DNA of 7,837 bases, taken from an uncultured Synergistales bacterium (GTDB taxonomy: Bacteria; Synergistota; Synergistia; Synergistales; Aminobacteriaceae). The translations under genes and the position numbers were made by a program. Where the stretch lies: contig CAJOGG010000087.1 of NCBI GenBank assembly GCA_905234205.1, positions 1,939 through 9,775 on the forward strand, in the 5' to 3' direction. The notes under the pieces were generated by a model. The model did not search any database. It saw only the letters and a list, made by a program, of their open reading frames with translations, and had not been told where the DNA came from. Below are positions 1-6,079 of this stretch, in pieces; position 1 is the first letter of the stretch, and each line of letters begins with the position of its first letter.

Positions 1-189
1 ATTACGGTTGGGATAAGTTTATTTGCGACGGTAATATTTGCTCAAACAATAGGCGGAATGTTGCCCTTGCTCGCAAAAGCATTAGGCTTTGACCCGGCAT
101 TAATGGCCTCTCCAATAGTTACAACGATCGTTGACGCAGGAAGCCTCACAGTGTACTTTATGGTGGCCGGAAAAATTATGCACGTGTAA
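1..189 (+). CDS. mgtE: Magnesium transporter MgtE, C-terminal end (5' truncated)
   Basis: This is the last 62 codons of a gene that begins left of the window, read in frame 1 to a TAA stop at 187-189. The peptide is hydrophobic and holds the pattern GGMLPLLAKALGFDPAL followed by SPIVTTIVDAGSL and a final membrane helix. That matches the end of the MgtE membrane domain, where the last two helices line the Mg2+ pore and the conserved Asp of the TT-x-x-D stretch sits near the ion path (family knowledge). MgtE proteins are homodimeric Mg2+ channels of the inner membrane, gated by cytosolic N and CBS domains, which are outside this window. The next gene starts 13 bases downstream, with its ribosome site overlapping this stop codon, so the two are probably co-transcribed. 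The family call is fairly sure; full length and regulation cannot be judged. Confidence 0.85.
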   Translation: MTVGISLFATVIFAQTIGGMLPLLAKALGFDPALMASPIVTTIVDAGSLTVYFMVAGKIMHV

Positions 190-196
190 GGAGGTG
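188..196 (+). promoter_or_regulatory. Strong Shine-Dalgarno site deciding the start at 203
   Basis: AAGGAGGTG is a near-perfect anti-16S match that overlaps the mgtE stop codon. Its core GGAGG (190-194) lies 8 bases before the ATG at 203. This spacing selects ATG 203 over an upstream in-frame ATG at 131, which lies inside mgtE and has no such site. Confidence 0.85.
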
Positions 197-202
197 AAGA
201 AC

Positions 203-688
203 ATGACGAGAAAAATTTTGGCGGCTATGTTGCTGGTGTTAGTGTTATCGTCAGTGAGTCATGCTGCTGAGCCCGAAGACATGAATATGTATGTACGCAA
301 AGACGTGTATGACGCGAATATGGAAGCATTATTTAATAAGCTGATGGTGGAAATAAGTTCATTGAAGACCGAAATGAAGGAAGAAATAGGCAGTATCAGA
401 GGAGAAATAAGAGAGCTTTCCGGACGTATAGAAGGGCGAATCGACGGGCTATCAGGACGAATTGATGGACTATCGGGAAAAATGGACGGATTGGAAACAA
501 GAATGTCTGGTCTTGAGACAACTGTTTATTGGATATTAGGTCTTTTAGGAATTGTTGTTGGTGCTATAGCTCTTACTCCGTTGCTAAAAGAAATTCGTAA
601 GCCTTCGTTCACTCTCGATGACGTAAAACGCTTGCTTGAGGAACACGATACAAAATTGCGTGCAGAGTTCATGAACATGGCGCGATAA
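203..688 (+). CDS. Small secreted or membrane coiled-coil protein of unknown function (161 aa)
   Basis: I do not recognise a named family. Residues 1-21 look like a signal peptide (MTRKILAAML..., then a VSHA/AEP-type cleavage site). Residues 26-70 form a charged helix beginning YVRKDVYDANMEALFNKL. Residues 71-109 are regular heptads built on G-L-S-G-R-I-D, ideal for a coiled coil. Residues about 108-126 (VYWILGLLGIVVGAIALTP) are one membrane helix, and 128-161 form a basic-to-mixed helical tail. Predicted topology is cleaved N-terminus, periplasmic coiled-coil stalk, one membrane anchor and a short cytosolic tail; the stalk probably oligomerises. It starts 13 bases after mgtE behind a strong ribosome site and is followed by a terminator, so it closes the mgtE transcript. 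A role as an MgtE partner is only guilt by association. An unrelated envelope tether is equally possible. Start chosen from the Shine-Dalgarno site and signal peptide. Confidence 0.8.
   Translation: MTRKILAAMLLVLVLSSVSHAAEPEDMNMYVRKDVYDANMEALFNKLMVEISSLKTEMKEEIGSIRGEIRELSGRIEGRIDGLSGRIDGLSGKMDGLETRMSGLETTVYWILGLLGIVVGAIALTPLLKEIRKPSFTLDDVKRLLEEHDTKLRAEFMNMAR
446..529 (+). repeat. Four degenerate 21-base in-frame tandem repeats encoding heptads
   Basis: Four consecutive 7-codon units encode GLSGRID, GLSGKMD, GLETRMS and GLETTVY (residues 82-109 of the 161-aa protein). The first two units are most alike at the DNA level, suggesting recent duplication, and the later ones have drifted. A related unit, ELSGRIE, lies just upstream at residues 71-77, separated by four residues. 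Confidence 0.7.
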
Positions 689-701
689 TAGCACATAATA
701 A

Positions 702-746
702 AAGCACCTCCCGGAGGTTTGGACTTTCGGAAGGGGCTTCTTTTTT
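702..746 (+). terminator. Rho-independent terminator after the coiled-coil gene, possibly bidirectional
   Basis: AAGCACCTCC at 702-711 can pair with GGAAGGGGCTT at 729-739, with one mismatch and one bulge, and is followed by six T at 741-746. An inner palindrome around ACCTCCCGGAGGT offers an alternative hairpin. Read on the minus strand, the same stem is followed by TTTTATTAT, so it could also end the convergent kinase/regulator transcript that stops at 807. Confidence 0.75.
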
Positions 747-806
747 GAGAAAGGAGTGTTTTGTTAGTTGATAGCTATCTCAAATATATTTCGTATAAGA
801 CTCAAC

Positions 807-1496
807 TTAGCGTCTTGTCTTGAAGAATTCATCTATGCTGTCAAGAATATCCTTTGGAAGCATCGTTTTCAATAAATACTTCTCTGGCTTAAATCTCAAT
901 ACTTCCATGATACTACGTTTATCGCCTTTTGCCGTCAAGAACATTACTGGAATATTTGCCGTATTCGGATCTGATCGAATCATTTCAAGGACCTTAGGAC
1001 CGTTCACTATGGGCATTTCGAAATCAAGCAGGATCAAGTCAACTTTGTTCTTTGCAAGAATTGTTATTGCGTTCATTCCGGAATTTGCTACGAGAATTTT
1101 ATAGTGAGTCGATAACAAATTCTTCATTGAGCGTAACGCCGTAGCATCATCATCAACTATAAGTATACTCTTAAATTCCTTAAGTTTGTCAACGGCCTCG
1201 CCCTCTTTTTGTAAGCGCTTGATTAATTCCGCCAAGTCTACAGGACGAGTGTACATTTGTGCAACGTATTCAGCTTTCTTGCCAATGACTGTATCGAGTT
1301 CTTCCTGTGTGCCGATAACAAAGAATCTAATTCCCCTGTCCTCAACAAGCTCACGAATATAACCCAATACGTCTATCATCAAGTTGTCTTCACCCTGAAG
1401 ATAAAGTATAAAGATTCTAGGTATGTCCTTCTTCTCTTGTTCGCCACCAGCCGCCGCAGCGTCCCCACCTTCAGCACCGCCTTCTTGACTCAACAA
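807..1496 (-). CDS. Response regulator, receiver-domain part of a frameshifted gene
   Basis: This open frame (229 aa from a TTG at 1496) carries a canonical receiver domain at residues about 109-226: acidic pair D115/D116 in ILIVDDD, phospho-acceptor D158 in LILLDFEMP, T188 in MFLTAKG and K210 in KYLLK. Residues 27-98 are the rest of a second, degenerate receiver-like unit (strands RIFILYL and RFFVIGT, ending YTRPVDLAELIKRL) lacking the acidic site. A Gly/Ala-rich linker lies at 6-20. There is no DNA-binding or enzymatic output domain. The open frame runs upstream of the TTG without an ATG, and its missing N-terminus is found in another frame at 1490-1657, so the intact gene would span 807-1657. 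It lies 37 bases after the hybrid kinase and is its likely phosphorelay partner. Translation from TTG 1496 is possible but no good ribosome site was seen. Confidence 0.75.
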   Translation of the reverse strand: MLSQEGGAEGGDAAAAGGEQEKKDIPRIFILYLQGEDNLMIDVLGYIRELVEDRGIRFFVIGTQEELDTVIGKKAEYVAQMYTRPVDLAELIKRLQKEGEAVDKLKEFKSILIVDDDATALRSMKNLLSTHYKILVANSGMNAITILAKNKVDLILLDFEMPIVNGPKVLEMIRSDPNTANIPVMFLTAKGDKRSIMEVLRFKPEKYLLKTMLPKDILDSIDEFFKTRR

Positions 1497-1657
1497 GGCA
1501 GCAACTTCTGGATCAATGGCGTCTTCGTCGTGAAATTCGATATAGCTGTAACATCGGGCTTAACCGTCAACACTTCAAAGTCCTGCGCCTTCAAGTGATT
1601 GATTATGCCCTCTGATATAAAGCTTACCTTCTCCGTTATGAACAATACTTTACTCAT
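1490..1657 (-). pseudogene. N-terminal fragment of the response regulator, out of frame with the rest
   Basis: An ATG at 1657, with AGAAGG at 1675-1670 about 12 bases upstream, opens a 55-codon frame. It begins MSKVLFITEKVSFISEGIIN and continues with EVLTVKPDVTAIS, a clear first strand, helix and second strand of a receiver-like fold. After codon about 41 the translation turns non-family-like and stops at TGA 1492-1490. The other frame becomes sensible at the same place (FHDEDAIDPEVAALLSQ) and runs into the 229-residue piece. Adding one T to the TTT of AATTTC (minus strand, about 1533-1537) would join the two into a protein of about 283 residues. This points to a one-base deletion, either real or an assembly error. 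Programmed shifting is less likely because I see no slippery heptamer. Confidence 0.7.
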
Positions 1658-1694
1658 TTAATTTCTCTACCTTCTTTCACGTTTTACGCTCTAA

Positions 1695-4142
1695 TTATAG
1701 CAATTCTTCGAGTGTTCCCCAGTCAGCATTAGTAACGCACTCTTTAACCTTCTCGAATTTTTCGCGTTCTGCTTCTGGTATCCTGTAATTTTTTGTCTCC
1801 TCGATCATTCTGTCAATGTTGTCAAGATCAAAATCTGCCGCAAAGCCTTTTATAAGCGAGTACATTTCCTGTAAGTCTTCTGGTGAAATTTCTGGCAGTG
1901 ACATATCTGGTTCATCGTTGCTCCCGAAAACTTTTGCCAACACTTCTTTATAGCCTCTATACTTTGAGAGTAAAGCCGGGGTTTTAGTTTCAATCTCGTG
2001 TACGTCGTTTTTGTCTCCGCATTCCTCAAGATATTTAGCGTCCGCAGAAAGTTCCAGTGCTCCCACAAGTCTCGCAGCGCTCTTCAAAGCGTGTACTTTC
2101 ACGGTGTAATTCTTGATGTCTTTATCGCGTTCGTAAGTTTCAATTTCGTTGGCCTTTTTATCAAGAGTGCTGTAGAAAATTTCCAGGGCCTGCACAAACG
2201 TGTCTTCTGTCCCGCAATTCGTTACAGCCGCGTCGTAATCAATACCAGGGATACTCTTATAAGGTGATGCCTCTTCTTCCTCTTCGGCTTCATATTCTGG
2301 TTCGGCGTTCAATGTGTAATTCTCTAAAGGCTTTTCGTCTTCGATCATATCGTCGCCCCTGATTATTAAGTCGTCGGGGAGATACTCAAGCAATATTTGC
2401 TCAAGTCTAACCGTGTCAACAGGCTTTGAAATATAATCGCTGAATCCTTCATCAATGTATAACTGCCTTGCGCCCAAAACTGCGTTAGCCGTCAAAGCTA
2501 CTACAGGGGTGTTGAAGTTAAGGCCGTCGGTCATTTTCTTCATGTTGTGAAACGCTTCTATACCGTCCATGCCAGGCATTCTGTGGTCAAGGAAGATTAT
2601 GTTGTAGTGATTCATTCGTACCATTTGCAACATTTCCAGGCCGCTTGAAGCAGTGTCGATTTTGATTTTAGTTTTCTTGAGGAGATTAGCAAACACCAAC
2701 AAGTTCACGTCAGCGTCATCAACAACCAAGACTTTAGCGTTAGGAGCTTGGAATGATTGCATGAATTTACGCTCTTGATGAGAAGAGGCCATTGAGAACG
2801 CGCGCTCATAGTCGCCAATGGGTTCCCACTTTATAACCCCTTGCTTAACGTCAAATGAGAACGTTGAACCTTTATGGAACACGCTTTCAACTTTTAGATC
2901 CGAGTCCATTAACTGCAACAATTGTTTCACTATAGGGAGGCCAAGGCCTGAACCATCTGCGCTGAACTTTCTGGAAGTCTCAACGTGCTCAAACGGCGTG
3001 AAAATATATTCCAGGTCGTCAGCTTTTATTCCTATGCCTGTATCTGTAACCGCACACTTCAATAATATGCTGAAATTGTCAATCGCCTCAAAGCCAATCG
3101 TAACTGTAACGCCTCCGCGCTCGGTGTACTTGATAGCGTTGTTGAGTATGTTCATCATGACCTGACGTATATGGTATTCATCGCCATCAAGGATTCTTGG
3201 GATAGCTTTGTCAACGTTTACAGTAAATGTCAAAGATTTTTTCTTAGCTTGTTCGGCCGCCATGTTCACTAGGTCATTAACCAATGAGCTAAGATCATAA
3301 CGCACCGGCATTATTTCCATTTTCTTATCTTGTAATTTTGAGAAGTCGAGAACGTCGTTAATGATTCCCAATAAAGCTCTTCCGCTCCTCTGAATCACGC
3401 GTGCATATTCGCGAATCTCCGGTCGGTCTTCCTCACGTAAAATCATTTCATTCATACCCAGTATAGAGTTCATGGGCGTACGGATCTCGTGGGACATATT
3501 ATTTAAGAAAGCACTCTTAGCTTCGTTAGCTGAATTTGCGTCGGAAATGGCCACCGCGAGTTTAGATTGCTGATACCTGTACGAATACGTGTAGAACAAA
3601 CACAACACCCCTAGCGCTGCCGTGACTGTTAAGATCGGGAACACTAAATCAGAGGGCTGAATGAACGCTGTGTTAACTGACTCAGGATAATAAGCCGCGA
3701 AAATAACGTTAAGGGTATAAGCCAAAATTTCGAGCACAAGCATCACTAGCGCATCGCCAATTTCGAGAAAGCAAGGTGTCAGGACTACAGCAAGAATGAA
3801 AAATATAGGCACACCACCACGTACTCCGCCATCAAGGAAGAATAATGTAGTGAGTCCAAATATAAAGCCTCCAACTATTAACGGGTATGTCATTATTGAG
3901 AGACGCTCAAGTTGTTTTCGGTAGATACTAAGCATTGAATATGCCAACATGATCGCCGATAACAAAGCTAGAATGATATACGCAACGCCCGCTGAGTGAT
4001 TGCCATGTGAAAATCTCACAGCACCTATAACTCCCAAGGCGAACAACGAAAATATTCCGCTTATACAAAAACATAACGCCGTTACCTTCTTGCCCGAGTG
4101 ATCAGGCTCTAAAATAAAATTCTTAATTGATTGTGTGTTCAT
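1695..4142 (-). CDS. Membrane-bound hybrid sensor histidine kinase with receiver and HPt domains (815 aa)
   Basis: Autophosphorylating sensor of a multistep phosphorelay. Six hydrophobic helices fill residues about 20-187 with only short loops, so any signal is likely sensed in or at the membrane; no PAS domain is visible. HisKA has H218 in NNMSHEIRTPMNSILG. The ATPase domain shows N335 (NILNNAIKYT), D367 (DTGIGI) and the GSGLGL lid at 397-402. The receiver spans about 470-588, with D475/D476, phospho-acceptor D519 (FLDHRMPGMDG), T551 and K573. An acidic linker (about 613-626) leads to an HPt domain with H684 in VHALKSAARLVG. A further helical tail of about 75 residues follows. All catalytic residues are intact. 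It lies 33 bases after the Mrr-like gene and 37 bases before the response regulator. ATG 4142 has no ribosome site. The domain calls are firm; the stimulus is unknown. Confidence 0.95.
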   Translation of the reverse strand: MNTQSIKNFILEPDHSGKKVTALCFCISGIFSLFALGVIGAVRFSHGNHSAGVAYIILALLSAIMLAYSMLSIYRKQLERLSIMTYPLIVGGFIFGLTTLFFLDGGVRGGVPIFFILAVVLTPCFLEIGDALVMLVLEILAYTLNVIFAAYYPESVNTAFIQPSDLVFPILTVTAALGVLCLFYTYSYRYQQSKLAVAISDANSANEAKSAFLNNMSHEIRTPMNSILGMNEMILREEDRPEIREYARVIQRSGRALLGIINDVLDFSKLQDKKMEIMPVRYDLSSLVNDLVNMAAEQAKKKSLTFTVNVDKAIPRILDGDEYHIRQVMMNILNNAIKYTERGGVTVTIGFEAIDNFSILLKCAVTDTGIGIKADDLEYIFTPFEHVETSRKFSADGSGLGLPIVKQLLQLMDSDLKVESVFHKGSTFSFDVKQGVIKWEPIGDYERAFSMASSHQERKFMQSFQAPNAKVLVVDDADVNLLVFANLLKKTKIKIDTASSGLEMLQMVRMNHYNIIFLDHRMPGMDGIEAFHNMKKMTDGLNFNTPVVALTANAVLGARQLYIDEGFSDYISKPVDTVRLEQILLEYLPDDLIIRGDDMIEDEKPLENYTLNAEPEYEAEEEEEASPYKSIPGIDYDAAVTNCGTEDTFVQALEIFYSTLDKKANEIETYERDKDIKNYTVKVHALKSAARLVGALELSADAKYLEECGDKNDVHEIETKTPALLSKYRGYKEVLAKVFGSNDEPDMSLPEISPEDLQEMYSLIKGFAADFDLDNIDRMIEETKNYRIPEAEREKFEKVKECVTNADWGTLEELL

Positions 4143-4149
4143 GGCTTGA

Positions 4150-4158
4150 ATAATATCA
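4150..4158 (-). promoter_or_regulatory. Possible extended -10 promoter for the hybrid kinase
   Basis: Minus-strand TGATATTAT fits TG-n-TATAAT with one mismatch. The hexamer ends 7 bases before the kinase ATG, so transcription would start at or next to the start codon. This would give a leaderless message, consistent with the missing Shine-Dalgarno site. No good -35 is present. Tentative. Confidence 0.3.
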
Positions 4159-4175
4159 CATTTCGCAAAAATTCC

Positions 4176-4703
4176 CTAAGTCTTAATTTCGTAATCACTA
4201 AACGCATTTGGATCGATGGATTTAATTTCAACGACCTCTTTTACGTTCACGCAGAAGTTATGTACTATCATTAAGCGTGCCAAGATAGTTCCGTCGATTA
4301 ATATCATTTTCTGTGTTTTTGCGTAATCTTGAGCGGGCTTTGAGAAATTCGCGTTTGTAACAAGTAACCCTCTTCCTCCTTTTCGTGCGACAGCGTCACC
4401 GAAAGCTTGCATATCCCAGCTTGTTATTATGCTGCCTCGTTTAAGTTTTCGTGTTTGAATGTAAATCGGTTTATAGCCGGGGCCGTCCTCGATTATTATT
4501 CCGTGTATGGCGGAGTAACTTAACCTTCTTTGTGCGTTCTTATAGACTTCGTATCCCATGCGAATCAATAAATCCGTGATTAACTGCTCAAACCCTGCCG
4601 ACGATAATTCTTCTACACGGGCCAAGATTTGATTAACTAGATTTTCGTAATCCGAAGCTTCGTTGTTGTTAATTGTAAATTTTGATTCTGAACGCTCATT
4701 CAT
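4176..4703 (-). CDS. Mrr-like restriction-endonuclease-fold protein with altered catalytic residues (175 aa)
   Basis: The protein resembles the catalytic domain of Mrr-type endonucleases, which cut methylated or foreign DNA. Visible signatures are AGFEQLITDLLIRMGYEV (36-53; conserved F-E then L-x-x-M-G-Y), HGIIIED (67-73), IYIQTRKLKRG (80-90), MQAFGDAVARKGGRGLLVTNANFSKPA (98-124) and ILIDGTILARLM (134-145). Active members carry Asp in a G-I-D-G motif and Gln-x-Lys in the core strand. Here the Asp position is H67 (AIHG) and the Lys position is R85 (QTR). Cleavage is therefore doubtful, and DNA binding without cutting is a plausible inference. The N-terminal winged helix of full Mrr proteins is absent. 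No methylase or other restriction gene is nearby. Its ATG lies within the end of cobU (8-base overlap), so it is probably translationally coupled to cobU. No Shine-Dalgarno was seen. Confidence 0.75.
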   Translation of the reverse strand: MNERSESKFTINNNEASDYENLVNQILARVEELSSAGFEQLITDLLIRMGYEVYKNAQRRLSYSAIHGIIIEDGPGYKPIYIQTRKLKRGSIITSWDMQAFGDAVARKGGRGLLVTNANFSKPAQDYAKTQKMILIDGTILARLMIVHNFCVNVKEVVEIKSIDPNAFSDYEIKT

Positions 4704-5208
4704 TTTTTTGCACCGTGCGATAATTATATATTAAACCTGCAAAGCATTCGATAACTTCATCAGCTTCAGCCGCAAATTTTATCGTGAGTTCAGCAAGTTT
4801 CTTGATGTAATTCTCCGTGGCCTCATCGTAAATAATTCCATCAGCAAAAATATAATCCGTCACGAGTATTATGTGTTTGGCCTTGGCCTTGAGTTTCTGA
4901 AAGTCAACAAATAAATCACAATCGCCACCTTCAAACATTTCATTAGCAAGCCACGTTGTAAGTGCCTCAACCAACACGCAAGCCCCTTCCGGAATTTCAA
5001 GCTCCCCTAAATTTTGTGAACGTTCAATCGTTATAAAGCCCTTGTTCTCCCGTCTAGTTTTATGTTTTTTGACTCGTTCAGCCATTTCTGAGTCGTATAC
5101 TTTTGCCGTGGCTATGTAGATTTTGTTCGCGCTCGTAAATTCCTGTAACCTGTCTTCAGCATATGAACTTTTTCCGCTTCCTGATGTGCCTGATATAAGT
5201 ATGAACAT
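4696..5208 (-). CDS. cobU: Adenosylcobinamide kinase / adenosylcobinamide-phosphate guanylyltransferase, divergent CobU (170 aa)
   Basis: CobU phosphorylates adenosylcobinamide and then transfers GMP to it, making AdoCbi-GDP for the lower-ligand step of cobalamin assembly or salvage in the cytosol. The start MFILISGTSGSGKSSYAE carries the P-loop G7-S14. IYIATAKVYDSEMAERVKKHK follows, with H49 at the position of the guanylylated His of characterised CobU. VLVEALTTWLANEMF (78-92) and ILVTDYIFADG (114-124) match later family blocks. The last is divergent: usual CobU has VTNEVGxGxVP, here VTDYIFADGIIYD. Length is slightly below the usual 180 or so. The frame stays open upstream to 5334, but that extension runs into znuA on the opposite strand and lacks family sequence, so ATG 5208 is chosen. 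It is the first gene of the minus-strand unit. No other cobalamin gene or B12 riboswitch is visible. Confidence 0.82.
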   Translation of the reverse strand: MFILISGTSGSGKSSYAEDRLQEFTSANKIYIATAKVYDSEMAERVKKHKTRRENKGFITIERSQNLGELEIPEGACVLVEALTTWLANEMFEGGDCDLFVDFQKLKAKAKHIILVTDYIFADGIIYDEATENYIKKLAELTIKFAAEADEVIECFAGLIYNYRTVQKNE

Positions 5209-5216
5209 GGTATTAT
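5190..5216 (+). promoter_or_regulatory. Candidate znuA promoter (extended -10)
   Basis: TGGTATTAT at 5208-5216 fits the extended -10 pattern TG-n-TATAAT with one mismatch. CTGATA at 5190-5195 is a weak -35 (4 of 6) at a short 15-base spacing. Transcription would start near 5222-5224, leaving a leader of about 26 bases that includes the ribosome site. The element overlaps the start of cobU on the other strand. A TATAAT also reads on the minus strand at 5217-5212, so the divergent promoters may share this AT-rich block. Confidence 0.35.
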
Positions 5217-5235
5217 ATAAGCTCAAAATTTCTTC

Positions 5236-5240
5236 AGGAG
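5236..5240 (+). promoter_or_regulatory. Ribosome binding site of znuA
   Basis: AGGAG lies 8 bases before ATG 5249. Together with the signal peptide that begins there, it sets the znuA start, ruling out the longer open frame from 5123 that reads through the cobU region. Confidence 0.8.
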
Positions 5241-5248
5241 TATTATTT

Positions 5249-6079
5249 ATGAGATTCAAGACTACGATTTTTCTTGCGATATTTTCACTCACAGCTTTAA
5301 GAGCGTTTGCAGAACCTTTACAAAAATTTTCCATTGTGTGCAGTTTATTTCCAGTTTATGATTTTGCGCGTGAAGTTGCTGGAGAATTTGCCGACGTGAA
5401 ACTGTTATTGCGCCCCGGAGTTGAGCCTCACGAGTTCGAACCCTCACCAATGGATATAAAAGCGTTGAATGACTCACGAGTTTTTATCTTCACAAGTGCC
5501 TCTATGGAGCCTTGGGCACGACAAATTTCTAACTCACTCACTAACACTCACATGATAGACGCGTCGGGCAATGTTGAGCTTGTTAATAACGATCCTCACA
5601 TATGGCTAGACTTAACGCTAGCTCAAAAAATGGTCATGAATATCTGTGAAGGCTTATGCAAAGTTGACCCCGAACACTCTGAAACATTTAGACGTAACGC
5701 GGAGAAATATTGCGAAAAACTTTCAGAGCTTGACGAAAAATTTATGGCTTTGAACAAGAATCAAACACTAGTCTTCGCGGGAGAATTTGCTCACGGGTAT
5801 TTCATGAGGCGATACGGATTCGATTATGTCAGTGTTTACGACGGAGAGAATGAGCCTTCAGTTAGACGTATGGCAGAAATTTTGAGGACCATAAGAAAAC
5901 ATAACACGCGCTATATTTTCTCCGGAATTAACGTCACGGCGATAACGCGTTCAATCTCACAGCAAACATCAACGGAGATTTTAACGTTTGACGCATTAGA
6001 GATAGCTCCGGACGACGCAAACTTCTTACAAATTATGCAGAATAATTACGAGGCCTTGAAGGTAGCGTTACATGAATAG
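5249..6079 (+). CDS. znuA: Metal ABC transporter substrate-binding protein, ZnuA/TroA family (276 aa)
   Basis: Periplasmic receptor that captures Zn2+ (or Mn2+) and hands it to the ZnuB permease. Residues 1-21 are a signal peptide ending RAFA-EP. There is no lipobox cysteine, so the mature protein is soluble. Family blocks in order: SIVCSLFPVYDFAREVAG (28-45), GVEPHEFEPSP with ligand H61, DPHIWLD with ligand H117, then FAGEFAHGYFMRRYG (176-190), ENEPS (200-204) and ILTFDAL with probable ligand D248. In E. coli ZnuA the third His lies in H-D-A-F-G-Y; the equivalent position here is E179, with H182 three residues later as a possible substitute. The charged His-rich loop of many zinc-specific members is missing. 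These points leave metal preference open. The stop overlaps znuC by 8 bases. No convincing Zur or MntR operator was found upstream. Confidence 0.9.
   Translation: MRFKTTIFLAIFSLTALRAFAEPLQKFSIVCSLFPVYDFAREVAGEFADVKLLLRPGVEPHEFEPSPMDIKALNDSRVFIFTSASMEPWARQISNSLTNTHMIDASGNVELVNNDPHIWLDLTLAQKMVMNICEGLCKVDPEHSETFRRNAEKYCEKLSELDEKFMALNKNQTLVFAGEFAHGYFMRRYGFDYVSVYDGENEPSVRRMAEILRTIRKHNTRYIFSGINVTAITRSISQQTSTEILTFDALEIAPDDANFLQIMQNNYEALKVALHE

Noticed and set aside
131..202. Longer start at 131 for the coiled-coil protein
   Set aside because: This stretch is the mgtE coding end read in another frame. The strong ribosome site and the signal peptide both point to ATG 203.
770..779. Palindrome GATAGCTATC as a terminator or operator
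   Set aside because: It is short, AT-rich, has no loop and no following T-run. The hairpin at 702-746 explains termination better.
820..1598. Plus-strand open frames at 820-1104 and 1257-1598
   Set aside because: They lie antisense to the response regulator, whose receiver motifs are clear, and their translations show no family sequence, signal peptide or ribosome site.
1850..3165. Open frames inside the hybrid kinase gene (1850-2068 minus, 1998-2267 plus, 2818-3165 plus)
   Set aside because: They are shadows of HPt, receiver and ATPase coding sequence that is intact in the main frame.
4699..4712. Run of seven A near the end of cobU as a possible -1 frameshift site fusing CobU to the Mrr-like protein
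   Set aside because: The Mrr-like frame is +1, not -1, relative to cobU, and an ATG start is present, so simple overlap explains the junction.
5150..5248. Zur operator or cobalamin riboswitch upstream of znuA or cobU
   Set aside because: No Zur-like palindrome was found by eye. The 40-base gap is far too short for a B12 riboswitch, and no B12-box sequence was seen.
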